From contig CAXXFR010000025.1 of assembly GCA_963667455.2 (NCBI GenBank), forward strand, positions 1 through 64,000: 64,000 bases of DNA, given 5' to 3'. Numbering within the stretch: the first letter of the stretch is position 1; each line of letters begins with the position of its first letter. A program made the translations under genes and the position numbers. Under the pieces are notes generated by a model. It was given only the letters and a program-made list of their open reading frames with translations. It did not search any database and was not told the DNA's origin. This stretch comes from Bin55 sp963667455 (GTDB lineage: Bacteria; Pseudomonadota; Gammaproteobacteria; Pseudomonadales; Azotimanducaceae). Below are positions 26,409-37,132 of this stretch, piece after piece.

Positions 26409-28474
26409 TCATAAGCCGGCCTCCCGAGAAGCCGAAGACTCGGTTTCAACGAGTCGACGGTAACGGCCTTCTTCGATTTCCATTAGTTGGTCGTGCGAAC
26501 CGACTTCGACGAAGTGACCATCGGCCAGCACAGCAATCTGCGAAGCAAGTCTGATCGTCGACAAACGATGCGTGATTAAGAAAACGACACGATCGCGGCT
26601 CCATTCCCGCAAGTTGTCGAGCACTCGCTGTTCGGTCCTCGAATCCAACGAAGCCGTGGGTTCGTCAAGAATCAAGATGGGAGTTTGCCGGTAAACGGCT
26701 CGAGCTATGGAGATTCTCTGCCTCTGACCAGCGGAGAGCTTGCTTCCGCGTTCTCCCAGTTCGGTGTCGTAGCCGTCCGGCAGGGCTTCGATGAAGTCGT
26801 GGGCATCGGCGATCTTCGCCGCGGCGACAACCGCGTCTCTATCAACTTTGGAATAGCCAAACGCGATGTTCCCTTCCACCGTGTTTGCAAACAGAACATT
26901 CTTCTGCAAGGCGATTGAGACATTGCTTCGAATGTCCTCAATTCGCATCGAACGGAGATCCACTCCGTTCAGCGAGACAACACCCGCATCCGGGTCGAAC
27001 AAGCGAAGAAGCAACGACATCAGAGTTGACTTGCCGCTGCCGGTTGGACCCACGATCGCCGTGATGGTCCCCTTCGAAGCTATGAGATCGAGACCATCGA
27101 GAACGGGTTGATCGCTGTCGTATCCAAACCGTACACCTTTCCATTCGACAACTTCGATAGGTTCTGGCACATCGACAGGTTGGGGCGGATTCTCAATATC
27201 GTTGTCCGCATCAAGCAACTCGAATGAACGTTCCAGTGCTATGAACAAGTCTTGCATCAGCATCCAAGTACGAATCAATCCGGTAGCGTGCCCTCCCACC
27301 GCGCCGACACGGTTCTGAGCTATTTGAAATCCGCCGTAGTTCCACACGACGAATCCCAGAAACGAAGCAAACATCGCACCCAAGAACGTTTCCCGTTCTT
27401 CGATAACCCACTTCACCATTAGCAGTTCCGATCCAATGAGCAACAAGCCGCAGATCAACGCCGCACCGAGCGCTACCAGCATGATGTCGAGACGCAGAAA
27501 GTACGCGGCATTCAAGGCACGGTTCGAGTCCTGGTGGAACTGATTGAGCACAGTTGCTTCTGCGCCATTTGCCTTGACTAGCTTGAGAGCACTGAAGCTC
27601 TCTTGTGCGCGAGAAACCAAGTCGCTGTTCGCATCCGATTGGCAAACACGCTCAATCGGATGCGCTTGGTTGTGAGAACGGACAAAACACCCAACGGTAT
27701 AGCCGTCACAAGTACGAACAGAGTAAACAGTGGGTCGAATGCGGCCACCACAGCCAACGAGACCGTCAAAGCTCCGGCTGTGTGGAGCGGCTCGAAGACT
27801 CCGGCCTGAAGCAGATTCACGATCATCGCGCTATCTTGATAAACACGAAAGATGGCATCGCCCACTCGTGCGCGATTGTGGTACTTGAGCGACAGCGTCT
27901 CCGCTCGTTCGATCATCGCGACTCGCAGATTCTGGTTGATGCTCTGCCAAATCCACGTGGAGTAGTACCAGAGAGCCAAGCCGAAGATAGCGCCGAGTAT
28001 TCCTCCAGCAGCTCCCCAGTACATCAATCGATTTCGGACAACCTTGCGTTGTTCCGGAGTCAACATCGAGTCTGGGTCGAACTCTGTCTTCGTCTTGCCC
28101 CAGTCCTCCTTGGCACTCGATTTCGACTTGCCTTTGAGCTCAAGTTGTCCGGTCTTCCCAAGCAAGAGCGGATCAGTGGTCACGTACTCTTCGCCTAAGT
28201 TTAGAACCCAAGCCTGAACAGGTTGAAGCTTTTCTCCGACGAGCACTTTGTTGTTGAATAAATCCACGCCGAACAGGAAACCGCCCACGAAGGCGGCCAG
28301 CAAAGCCCAGAAAGTCAGTGGAATCAGAATGAGAAGGTGGAGCAACATTGGCCGCTTGAATGGCCAAGTCTTCCAAGCAAGTCGGACCACCCTTTTCCAC
28401 GACCAACCCGTCGTGTCGGACTCGTCCGTTCGATTCAGATACGCTTTGAGGAAGTCGAGCTCTGGATCGCTCAC
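26409..28474 (-). pseudogene. ABC exporter half-transporter, first subunit, interrupted by one frameshift
   Basis: Two overlapping frames together make one normal exporter subunit of about 688 residues. The first (27578-28474, GTG start) holds the N-terminus and helices 1-5 and ends in an unnatural tail after ANRMRTAT. The second (26409-27620) resumes with DANSDLVSRAQESFSALKLVKANGAE, the conserved helix after the coupling region, then helix 6 and a full ATPase domain (Walker A VGPTGSGKST, signature LSAGQRQRISIARAV, Walker B ILILDEPTASLD). A one-base indel near 27,630-27,640 restores continuity. Everything else is intact, so a very recent mutation or a sequence error is likely. Its partner is the next gene downstream. 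Confidence 0.8.
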
Positions 28475-28753
28475 GGTTGGTGGAATTCCGTCAGCAATCT
28501 AGTGAATCTCGAATAGGCACGCGTTCTGCTCCTACTTCATGAACTGGATTTTAGCAACGAGATATGGCTGCTTCGGCGGTGTGCTTTGACTTCCATCCAA
28601 TCATGTGCAGACTGATTCAATCGACGAAAATCCATGGGCCAAGAGTGCCTTTGAGCGCAATGCAAAATACGAGCCATTGGGAACACAAATGACCAAAGCC
28701 GACACCTTGAGTTGGCTTTCCAACGTAGCGTCGACTAGACAGGACAAAGACTG

Positions 28754-30250
28754 ATGTTCAACTTGCTCGAGTTTCTTGCACAGCTGTTTGTGTTCACAAT
28801 CGGGCTGGCTGCGTTGGTAATCCTGATTGCATACATCCTCGATGCCACCCAGCGTCGACATGCAATCCGTCGAAACTTCCCCGTCATAGGGCGCTTTCGA
28901 GAGTTCTTCGAACATCTAGGAGTCTTTTTCCGAGCGTACTTCTTTGCGTTGGACCGCGAGGAAATGCCATTTAACCGTGCTGAAAGGACCTGGGTCGACC
29001 GCGCTGCCCGCAATGTCAGCAATGTGATTCCGTTCGGGTCCAGTCGAGACATTCGTCCACCGGGAACCGTCATTTTTGCGAACACCGCGTATCCCACGCT
29101 TACCGAAGATGTAGTCGAGACACTGCCTCTCACCATCGGTCCCTATGTCGACCATCCGTACATCGTCAAGTCGTTCTTCCACATTTCGGGCATGAGCTAC
29201 GGGGCCATTTCGCGACCAGCAGTACTTGCTCTCTCGAACGGAGCAAGAATGGCGAATGTGTGGATGAATACTGGTGAAGGCGGGCTGACGGATCATCATC
29301 TGGCTGGCGGCGCGGATCTGGTGTTTCAGATCGGTTCGGCGAAGTACGGCGTTCGCAACATCAGCGGGGGATTGTCCGAGCAGAAACTGGCAAAAGTGGC
29401 TGCGCACGATGCCGTCAAGATGTTTGAGATCAAGATCTCTCAAGGGGCAAAGCCGGGCAAAGGAGGAATTTTGCCCGGAACCAAGGTCACTGAGGAAATT
29501 GCCGCCATACGAGGCATCGACGTGGGGCAGAGTTCAGTCAGCCCCAATCGACACCCTGAAATCGAGGACACGGCCCGCCTCCTAGACTTCGTGGCTCATA
29601 TTCGAGAAGTCACTCAAAAACCGACTGGATTCAAGACTGTGCTCGGTTCCGCCGAGTGGATCGAGGAGTTGTGTCAACACATCGTTGCGAGGGGAGAGCA
29701 GCATGCCCCTGATTTCATCGCGGTCGACAGCGCAGACGGAGGTACGGGAGCAGCTCCGATGAGCCTCATCGACAACATGGGATTGCCCATCAAGGAGAGT
29801 CTCCCCCTTGTCGTCGATACGCTAAACCGACATGGACTTAGGGAGCGTGTTCGCGTTGTCTGCAGTGGGAAATTGGTCACACCGGCCGAGGTCGCATGGG
29901 CATTGTGCGTGGGCGCAGACTTTGTTGTGTCGGCGCGAGGTTTCATGTTTGCATTGGGCTGTATCCAAGCTCTGCGGTGCGACCGCAACACATGCCCCAC
30001 AGGCATCACGACTCACAATAAGAAGCTACAGAAGGGGCTGGATGTTGGAAATAAGACTCTCCGAGTCATGCACTATGCTCGCAACATGCAGTACGAAGTT
30101 GGTGTGATTGCTCACTCATGCGGAGTTCTCGAACCTAGGCAGCTGCAACGAGCCCATTGCAGAATCGTGCAGGCGAACGGACTCTCCACACCGCTGAATC
30201 AGCTACACCCGGACGTAGAACCTTCCTCGCTACCACCACCAAGGACTTGA
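28754..30250 (+). CDS. FMN-binding glutamate synthase family protein (stand-alone GltB C-domain-like)
   Basis: A 498-residue protein: one or two N-terminal transmembrane helices (about 5-30) precede a TIM-barrel domain homologous to the FMN/Fe-S synthase domain of glutamate synthase. Hallmarks are GMSYGAISRPAVLALSNGA, TGEGGL, ISQGAKPGKGG, DSADGGTGAAP and the cluster motif CDRNTCPTGITT with its Cys residues. It lacks the glutaminase domain and the GltD partner, so it is not a full glutamate synthase; the true reaction of these membrane-anchored versions is unknown to me. It is followed five bases later by a nitroreductase, hinting at a flavin redox pair. Downstream gene overlap by longer frames is spurious. 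Confidence 0.88.
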   Translation: MFNLLEFLAQLFVFTIGLAALVILIAYILDATQRRHAIRRNFPVIGRFREFFEHLGVFFRAYFFALDREEMPFNRAERTWVDRAARNVSNVIPFGSSRDIRPPGTVIFANTAYPTLTEDVVETLPLTIGPYVDHPYIVKSFFHISGMSYGAISRPAVLALSNGARMANVWMNTGEGGLTDHHLAGGADLVFQIGSAKYGVRNISGGLSEQKLAKVAAHDAVKMFEIKISQGAKPGKGGILPGTKVTEEIAAIRGIDVGQSSVSPNRHPEIEDTARLLDFVAHIREVTQKPTGFKTVLGSAEWIEELCQHIVARGEQHAPDFIAVDSADGGTGAAPMSLIDNMGLPIKESLPLVVDTLNRHGLRERVRVVCSGKLVTPAEVAWALCVGADFVVSARGFMFALGCIQALRCDRNTCPTGITTHNKKLQKGLDVGNKTLRVMHYARNMQYEVGVIAHSCGVLEPRQLQRAHCRIVQANGLSTPLNQLHPDVEPSSLPPPRT

Positions 30251-30255
30251 TCACA

Positions 30256-30918
30256 ATGGATCTCTACGAAGTCATGCGAACCACCTTCGCAGCCCGCCAA
30301 TTCACGGACGATGCCGTTCCAGATTCTGTACTAGAACGCATTTTGGACAACGCTCGTTTTGCTCCCAGCGGGGGCAACCGACAAGGTTGGCGTGTTGTCG
30401 TCATACGAGATCCGTCGAAACGAAAAGCCCTGCTACCGTTCATCGGGTCAGTGATGACCCGCTATCGAGCGCAGGTCGACGCAGGGGAGAACCCGTACAA
30501 CACGATCATTCCTTCCAATGTCACCCAAGAGCAGATCGATGCGCTGAACCTTGCACCCTCCTACGGTGAACAGTTCACCAACGCACCGGTATTGCTGCTG
30601 ATTCTTGTCGACCTCTCGGTTGTAGCTTCCATGGACAGTGAGCTGGACCGAATAGGAGTCGTATCCGGAGCCTCCATCTATCCCTTCTGCTGGAACATCC
30701 TGCTCTCTGCTAGGAGCGAGGGCTACGGCGGAACTCTCACAACGTTTCTCGCTCCTCACGAAGACAAGGTCCGTGAACTGTTCAATATTCCTGATCAATA
30801 CGCCGTATGTGCGCTGCTGCCGATCGGCAAACCCGTCAAACAGCTCACAAAACTCCGCCGAAATCCTGTCTCCAGCTTCGCCACCGTTGATTCGTTCGAT
30901 GGAGAAAGCATCGGCTAG
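30256..30918 (+). CDS. Nitroreductase family protein
   Basis: A 220-residue FMN-dependent oxidoreductase. The N-terminal MRTTFAARQFTDDAVPDSVLERIL and APSGGNRQGWRVVVIRDP motifs are the FMN-binding hallmarks, and the C-terminal EDKVRELFNIPDQYAVCALLPIGKP is typical. It uses NAD(P)H to reduce nitro compounds, quinones or unsaturated substrates. ATG 30256 follows AAGGA and lies five bases after the FMN glutamate synthase-like gene, so the two are co-transcribed. A longer frame from 30157 overlaps that gene and is rejected. The physiological substrate is unknown. Confidence 0.9.
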   Translation: MDLYEVMRTTFAARQFTDDAVPDSVLERILDNARFAPSGGNRQGWRVVVIRDPSKRKALLPFIGSVMTRYRAQVDAGENPYNTIIPSNVTQEQIDALNLAPSYGEQFTNAPVLLLILVDLSVVASMDSELDRIGVVSGASIYPFCWNILLSARSEGYGGTLTTFLAPHEDKVRELFNIPDQYAVCALLPIGKPVKQLTKLRRNPVSSFATVDSFDGESIG

Positions 30919-31128
30919 GCGTTGCCGCTTAGAGGATCACAGCACGGTCTCGGCGGTCCATCGGAGACTCTGAAGTGGTTGGATTAGCTTGCAGAAGGGC
31001 GTTCTCCCAAGGCGTTTTGTGGGAGTATCATGGATAAGAACGTCTTGCTCGATCCATGCCCGCCGAAGATGCGAAAATCCGTTGCTAGCAGGCATGCAAA
31101 GCGAGACTTGTAGGTACGAGGTGAGCGA

Positions 31129-31597
31129 TTGGATCTTCAAGGCGAAGCAACTATTCCAGCTCCGCCGCACGAAGTTTGGGGTGCGCTTCAGGATCCCGAG
31201 ATCCTCAAGAACTGCATCACCGGATGCCAGGAGATGGAGCGCATTTCCGAAACCCAGTACCAATCCAAGGTTCGCGCCAAAGTGGGACCTGTGAGGGCAA
31301 CCTTTTCCGCAACAATCCAAATGGTCGACATCGACGAGCCGCACAGCTACACATTGCAAGTAGAAGCTATGGGTGGCGCGGCAGGGTTCGGAAGAGGCAG
31401 TGCACAGATCTCATTGGAAGATCAAGGTGCCTCAACAAGGCTCAAGTACCTAGTCTCCGGCAACGTGGGCGGCAAGCTAGCTCAAATCGGTTCGAGACTG
31501 ATCACCGGCGTAAGCAACACGATGGCGACGCAGTTCTTCAAGAACTTCGTCGGCCTTTGGAACACTCAAAACGATACTCACAGTCAAGGAGAATCAA

Positions 31598-31605
<8 letters not shown>
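31129..31605 (+). CDS. CoxG-like SRPBCC protein (CO dehydrogenase subunit G family)
   Basis: A 158-residue START/SRPBCC-fold protein of the CoxG family: an N-terminal GEATIPAPPHEVWGALQDPEILKNCITGC, a VGPVRATFSATI strand, and a terminal GVSNTMATQFFKNF amphipathic helix. CoxG proteins recruit the molybdenum hydroxylase to the membrane or bind a lipophilic electron carrier. The start is TTG 31129 with GAGGTGA five bases upstream. Its 3' end overlaps the start of the Fe-S subunit gene (31598) by eight bases. It is the first gene of the molybdenum hydroxylase operon. Confidence 0.9.
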
Positions 31606-32059
<454 letters not shown>

Positions 32060-32068
32060 GAAACAGAT

Positions 32069-34417
32069 ATGGCAACTGAAACTGGCATCGGTGCATCCGT
32101 CAGAAGAAAAGAGGATGCACGATTCATCACAGGTTCCGGACGATACACCGACGACATCAATATCCCCGGACAAACCTACTGCATGTTTGTGAGATCTCCT
32201 CATGCTCGAGCAGTAATTAGCAACATCGATACGTCCGAAGCGAAAGCGACTGACGGCGTAGTCGATGTCTTTGTCGGTTCTGATCTTGCCGCGGACGAAG
32301 TCGGCGACCTTCCTTGCGGCTGGCTCGTCAAGTCCAAAGACGGATCCGACATGATCGCACCTCCACACCCGCCCATCGCCACTGACCGGGTCAACTACGT
32401 AGGTGAACCCTATGCATTTGTTGTGGCGGAGTCACTGGAGGCGGCGCGAAATGGAGCAGAAGCCGTCAACGCGAACTTCCAAGTTCTCGACCCGGTCTTG
32501 AACCTTCGTACAGCTAGCGAGTCGGACAACATCCACGACAACGTGCCTTCCAATCGCTCCTACGACTGGGAGCTCGGAGACAAAGACGCTACCGATGCGG
32601 CATTCGAACGTGCGGACCACGTCACAAGCGTTGATATCGTCAACAATCGCCTTATTCCCAATGCCATCGAACCTCGAGCGGCCGTGGGTTCCTATGATGC
32701 GGCGGAAGGGGCGTACACGCTGTACACAACCTCGCAGAATCCCCACTTGGAACGGTTGGTTCTAGCGGCGTTCGTCAATATCGCTCCAGAAGCGAAGCTA
32801 CATGTCGTTTCGCCCGATGTCGGTGGTGGTTTCGGCTCGAAAATCTTCGTCTACGCCGAGGAAACCGCCGTGATTTGGGCGGCGGCGAAAGTCGGCCGGC
32901 CCATCAAATGGACGGCTGATCGAGTCGAATCTTTTCTTGCGGACGCACATGGTCGCGATCATGTGACCCATGCAGAGCTGGCTCTCTCATCCGAAGGCGA
33001 TTTTCTTGGCCTTCGAGTCAAGACTCTGGCCAATATGGGTGCCTATCTGTCCACTTTCGCATCCAGTGTGCCGACTTATCTGTATGGCACCCTCATGGCC
33101 GGACAGTACAAGACCCCTGCGATCTACGTCGAAGTGCAAGCCTTGTTCACCAACACAGCTCCCGTCGATGCCTATCGAGGAGCTGGACGACCTGAAGCCA
33201 CGTATGTCGTCGAGACAATCGTCGAAACCGCTGCTCGCGAACTGAACATGGATCCGGGCGAAATTCGACGAAGAAACTTCATCCGACCCGATGACTTTCC
33301 CTATGAAACACCGGTCGCACTTACCTATGACACAGGGAACTATGAAGCCAGCTTGGACAGAGCACTTGACCTTGTCAACTACCAAGGGTTTGCGGCTAGA
33401 AAGGCGGAATCGGAGTCTGACGGCAAACGACGAGGGTTGGGGTTTTCCTGCTACATCGAAGCGTGCGGACTTGCTCCATCGCAAGTCGCGCTTTCCCTCG
33501 GAGCTGGGGTCGGTCTGTTCGAGTCGGCGGAAGTCAGAGTGGACGTAACCGGATCTGTGACCGTTATGACTGGCGCACACAGCCATGGCCAGGGGCACGA
33601 AACAACCTTTGCCCAGCTCGTATCGGACAAGCTTGGCATTCCGTTCGAGAACGTGAACGTGGTTCACGGCGATACGAATCGCTCGGACTATGGATTGGGA
33701 ACGTATGGCTCGCGTTCTATCGCAGTCGGCGGTTCCGCAATCAGCAAGGCGACCGACAAGATCATCGTGAAAGCCAAGAAAATCGCCGCTCACATGCTCG
33801 ACAGTCAGGAGGATCAAGTGTCGTTCGACGACGGCATCTTCACGATTCCAGACTCCAATGAGTCGCTTGCCTTTGCCGAGGTGGCGTTCTCGGCTTACGT
33901 GCCTAGCAATTACCCACTCGAGGAGTTGGAACCTGGTCTCTCGGAGAAGGCGTTCTACGATCCAGCGAACTTCACCTACCCTGCGGGAACTCACATCTGC
34001 GAAGTGGAAGTCGATCCCGAGACGGGCTGTACTGAAATCGTTGCTTTCGTTGCTGTCGACGATTTTGGAACAGTGATCAATCCAATGATCGTCGAGGGTC
34101 AAGTACACGGCGGACTGGCTCAAGGTATCGGTCAGGCATTGCTCGAACACGGTGTCTACGATGACGATGGGCAACTGCTCTCCGGTTCCTACATGGACTA
34201 CACCATGCCGAGAGCCGACGACTTGCCGGATTTCACCGTTGATACAACCGTCACACCGTGCACTCACAATCCCCTTGGCGTCAAGGGCTGTGGAGAAGCT
34301 GGCGCAATTGGTGCAACAGCAGCAGTGATGAATGCCATTACTGATGCACTCGGTGTGAAGGAACTGCCCATGCCGGCAACACCGGAAACGGTCTGGCGAG
34401 CGGCGAGCGGAGGTTAA
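32069..34417 (+). CDS. Molybdenum hydroxylase large subunit, form II CoxL-like
   Basis: A 782-residue molybdopterin-cytosine-dinucleotide subunit of the xanthine oxidase family. The active-site loop reads AYRGAGR (368-374), the form-II signature, rather than the AYxCSFR of true form-I CO dehydrogenase, so it lacks the Cys that carries the Cu-S-Mo bridge. The catalytic Glu743 is in GCGEAGAIGA; other Moco contacts include DVGGGFGSK and AHSHGQGHETT. CO oxidation by form II is disputed, and an aromatic, aldehyde or heterocyclic substrate is more likely. Its stop overlaps the FAD subunit start (TAATG). Confidence 0.92.
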   Translation: MATETGIGASVRRKEDARFITGSGRYTDDINIPGQTYCMFVRSPHARAVISNIDTSEAKATDGVVDVFVGSDLAADEVGDLPCGWLVKSKDGSDMIAPPHPPIATDRVNYVGEPYAFVVAESLEAARNGAEAVNANFQVLDPVLNLRTASESDNIHDNVPSNRSYDWELGDKDATDAAFERADHVTSVDIVNNRLIPNAIEPRAAVGSYDAAEGAYTLYTTSQNPHLERLVLAAFVNIAPEAKLHVVSPDVGGGFGSKIFVYAEETAVIWAAAKVGRPIKWTADRVESFLADAHGRDHVTHAELALSSEGDFLGLRVKTLANMGAYLSTFASSVPTYLYGTLMAGQYKTPAIYVEVQALFTNTAPVDAYRGAGRPEATYVVETIVETAARELNMDPGEIRRRNFIRPDDFPYETPVALTYDTGNYEASLDRALDLVNYQGFAARKAESESDGKRRGLGFSCYIEACGLAPSQVALSLGAGVGLFESAEVRVDVTGSVTVMTGAHSHGQGHETTFAQLVSDKLGIPFENVNVVHGDTNRSDYGLGTYGSRSIAVGGSAISKATDKIIVKAKKIAAHMLDSQEDQVSFDDGIFTIPDSNESLAFAEVAFSAYVPSNYPLEELEPGLSEKAFYDPANFTYPAGTHICEVEVDPETGCTEIVAFVAVDDFGTVINPMIVEGQVHGGLAQGIGQALLEHGVYDDDGQLLSGSYMDYTMPRADDLPDFTVDTTVTPCTHNPLGVKGCGEAGAIGATAAVMNAITDALGVKELPMPATPETVWRAASGG

Positions 34418-35202
34418 TGATGTACGCGTTCAACTATCACAGAGCCGCTTCCCCAACGGAAGCCGCTGACATGTACACCGCCAGCGACGATGCCGTCTAT
34501 CTGGCGGGTGGTATGACTCTCATTCCGACGCTGAAGCAGCGTCTGTCCAACGTAAGCGATGTCGTGGACATCGGTGGTATCGACGACTGGAACGGAGTTC
34601 TGACTTCTGGACGATCCATTCGAGTCGGTAGTCTCACAGTCCACAACGAAGTTGCTTCGTATTCAACCATTGAAGCCTTGTGCACTCTGGCAAGTGGCAT
34701 CGGTGACCCTCAAGTCCGCAACCGCGGAACCATCGGTGGATCGATCGCCAACAACGACCCCGCCGCCGATTACCCTGCCGCCGTAGTGGGACTCAATGCA
34801 AAAGTGCAGACCAACCAGCGAGTCATTGACGCCGACGATTTCTTCACTGGCATGTTCGAGACTGCTCTTGAAGAAGGTGAATTGGTGACTGGGGTGGAGT
34901 TTCCAATGCCCGTGCGTGCCGCATATGTGAAGTTCCCAAATCCAGCATCTCGCTATGCCGTTGTGGGGGTAATGGTCGCGGAGACAGGAGGCGAGTGTCG
35001 AGTAGCCGTCACAGGGGCAGGTCCGTGCGTCTTCCGTGCTTCGGCAATGGAAGAAGCGCTATCCGCGAACTTCGCACCCGATGCACTGGACGGAATCTCG
35101 GTCGATGGTTCTGACTTCAATTCGGACATTCATGCGTCCAGCGAATATAGAGCGCATCTGGTTTCTGCAATGGCGAAACGCGCGGTGGCACAAATCGCCT
35201 AG
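34417..35202 (+). CDS. Molybdenum hydroxylase FAD subunit (CoxM-like)
   Basis: A 261-residue FAD-binding subunit of the vanillyl-alcohol-oxidase/CoxM type. FAD contacts are visible as LAGGMTLIPTLKQR (about 29-42) and the IGDPQVRNRGTIGGSIANNDPAADYP block (about 95-120). It completes the heterotrimer with the two upstream genes and passes electrons on, probably to a quinone. ATG 34417 overlaps the stop of the large subunit and is preceded by GGAGG; ATG 34420 is possible. Its stop overlaps the next gene's GTG (TAGTG). Confidence 0.93.
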   Translation: MMYAFNYHRAASPTEAADMYTASDDAVYLAGGMTLIPTLKQRLSNVSDVVDIGGIDDWNGVLTSGRSIRVGSLTVHNEVASYSTIEALCTLASGIGDPQVRNRGTIGGSIANNDPAADYPAAVVGLNAKVQTNQRVIDADDFFTGMFETALEEGELVTGVEFPMPVRAAYVKFPNPASRYAVVGVMVAETGGECRVAVTGAGPCVFRASAMEEALSANFAPDALDGISVDGSDFNSDIHASSEYRAHLVSAMAKRAVAQIA

Positions 35203-36230
35203 TGACTCGAGTACGAACGTATCGTTGCCATGAGCTAAGCGACGACATAGGAAGCATTTCACTCGACGAAATCGAGTTGCCGGATCCTGGGCCGCATGAG
35301 GTCCAGGTCCGGATCATGGCTTGCTCGGTCAACTTCACTGACTTGCTGATGATCCAAGGCAAGTACCAACACAAACCGGATCTTCCGTTCGCGCCCGGAG
35401 GCGAGGCCGCGGGCGTAGTCTCGCAAGTTGGTTCCGGTGTTTCCAATTTCCAGCCGAACGACGAAGTGGTGTTCGGCAGTCGAGCAGGTGGTTTCTCGGA
35501 AGCCATCAATCTTCCCGCCGCGGCGGTGCGTCCACTACCGACCGGAATGTCGTTTGCAAAGGCCGCCAGCTATGGAAGTGCATACCAAACCGCTTGGGTC
35601 GCATTGACTCATCGCGGCCACTTGCAAGCCGGTGAATGGCTCTTAGTGCACGGAGCAACAGGAGGAGTGGGTCTCGCGGCTGTCGATGTAGGAAAGATGT
35701 TGGGCGCTAGGGTCATTGCAACTGGTGGAAGAGACGACAAGCTGGAAGTGGTCTCCCGACGAGGTGCTGACGAAGTCATCAACTACACACTTCCTGATGG
35801 ATCGCTTGGCGGTTTTAGGCAACGCGTCAAGGAGATCACCGGTGCGGGCGGGGCGGATGTCATTTACGATCCTGTCGGCGGAGACGTATTCGACGAATCC
35901 ATGCGTTGCGTCAACTGGGGAGGTCGGATTTTGACTGTGGGTTTCACTAGCGGCAGATGGCCTCAAGCGCCGGTTAACCTGATCTTGATCAAGCAAATCG
36001 CAGTGATCGGCGTGCGGGCTGGCGAAGCTGGTAGACAGGATCCCGAAGTGGCCAGAAAAATCTCAGCCGAAATGCATGAACTTGCAAATTCGGGACGAAT
36101 TGATCCCTTCGTGTGTGCCGGATTTCCGCTGGCGCGTGCAGTGGATGCCATGCGAATGATCGAGCAACGCAACGTCGTTGGGAAGTGCGTCGTAACGATG
36201 AACGGCTACGAATTCACACCCGACCACTAG
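35202..36230 (+). CDS. NADPH:quinone oxidoreductase-like MDR protein
   Basis: A 342-residue zinc-free medium-chain dehydrogenase/reductase of the quinone oxidoreductase group. It has SVNFTDLLMIQGKYQHKPDLPFAPGGEAAG near the N-terminus and the cofactor loop VHGATGGVGLAAVDVGKMLGA at about 148-168; the catalytic and structural zinc Cys residues are absent. The GTG start overlaps the CoxM-like stop, so it is part of the molybdenum hydroxylase operon. It may be an electron acceptor step or act on an unsaturated product; enoyl reductase is an alternative because an enoyl-CoA hydratase follows. Confidence 0.9.
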   Translation: MTRVRTYRCHELSDDIGSISLDEIELPDPGPHEVQVRIMACSVNFTDLLMIQGKYQHKPDLPFAPGGEAAGVVSQVGSGVSNFQPNDEVVFGSRAGGFSEAINLPAAAVRPLPTGMSFAKAASYGSAYQTAWVALTHRGHLQAGEWLLVHGATGGVGLAAVDVGKMLGARVIATGGRDDKLEVVSRRGADEVINYTLPDGSLGGFRQRVKEITGAGGADVIYDPVGGDVFDESMRCVNWGGRILTVGFTSGRWPQAPVNLILIKQIAVIGVRAGEAGRQDPEVARKISAEMHELANSGRIDPFVCAGFPLARAVDAMRMIEQRNVVGKCVVTMNGYEFTPDH

Positions 36231-36296
36231 GATCGCTGTTCATTTATGATTGCGTTGACTGATCAGAACTTCAGAGCACATCAATAGGGTCACAAC

Positions 36297-37106
36297 ATGG
36301 CTTACACGGCGATATTGACGGAAACACAAGATCGAGTGGGCATCATTCGGTTGAATCGGCCACAGAAGCTAAACGCTTGGAACGACACCATGTCTTCCGA
36401 AATCGTTGACCAGATGACCCATTGGAACGATGACCCAAACATCGGTGCAATGCTTATGACCGGAGAGGGAAGAGCATTCTGTGCCGGTGCCGACATCGAC
36501 GGTTTCGCCGAGCGCGTCAAGAGCAACACCGAGCCGGGCGGCGGTGAAGCCATCCGACGAGGAGGCGCATCTCTCACTCACTTCATTCGGCAGTCGAAGC
36601 CGACGATAGCTGCAATAAACGGCTATGCGGTTGGTGTGGGATTGACCATGATCCTGCCCTTCGACATCCGGATTGCTTCGACAGAGGCAAGATTGAGCAT
36701 TCGATTTATCAAAATGGGACTAATGCCAGAGTTGGGATCGACTAGATTGCTTGCCAATCTGATCGGATTGGGACCTGCAACAGACATGTGCTTGACCGGG
36801 CGCATGGTTCCGGCCGAAGAAGCTCTCTCGATGGGGTTGGTTACTGCTGTCGTCGAACCTGACGAGCTTTTCGCGACGGCTTTGGAGAAGGCGAACGAAA
36901 TCGCCAACAATCCAACTCAGGCAGTCATGATGATCAAAGAACTGCTCTCCCGCAATCCCATGGATGCTGACCTTGAGGCAGTCATGGAACGCGAGAACAT
37001 CCGGGATCAAATCGCGAGAAGGCTACCCGATCACCGTGAAGCAGTGGAGGCATTTCGCGAAAAGCGTTCCGCGCGATTCAACAGTGGCAAGCCATCCAAT
37101 TCATAG
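36297..37106 (+). CDS. Enoyl-CoA hydratase/isomerase family protein
   Basis: A 269-residue crotonase-fold protein. The first oxyanion hole is in GRAFCAGADIDGF and the second in INGYAVGVGLTMILPFDIRIAS, followed by MGLMPELGSTRLLANLIG, where the hydratase Glu lies (PELGS). It hydrates or isomerises CoA esters. It lies 66 bp after the MDR gene in the same direction, so it may belong to the same operon and suggests that the molybdenum hydroxylase cluster handles a CoA ester. The downstream tRNA gene probably marks the operon's end. Confidence 0.9.
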   Translation: MAYTAILTETQDRVGIIRLNRPQKLNAWNDTMSSEIVDQMTHWNDDPNIGAMLMTGEGRAFCAGADIDGFAERVKSNTEPGGGEAIRRGGASLTHFIRQSKPTIAAINGYAVGVGLTMILPFDIRIASTEARLSIRFIKMGLMPELGSTRLLANLIGLGPATDMCLTGRMVPAEEALSMGLVTAVVEPDELFATALEKANEIANNPTQAVMMIKELLSRNPMDADLEAVMERENIRDQIARRLPDHREAVEAFREKRSARFNSGKPSNS

Positions 37107-37132
37107 GGTTGGGCTGAATCTTACCCAGCCAG

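Noticed and set aside
32987..34267. Long antisense frame (426 codons, minus strand) within the molybdenum hydroxylase large subunit
   Set aside because: It lies wholly opposite a gene with full family motifs, has Cys/Arg/Ser-rich sequence with no domain, and no ribosome binding site.
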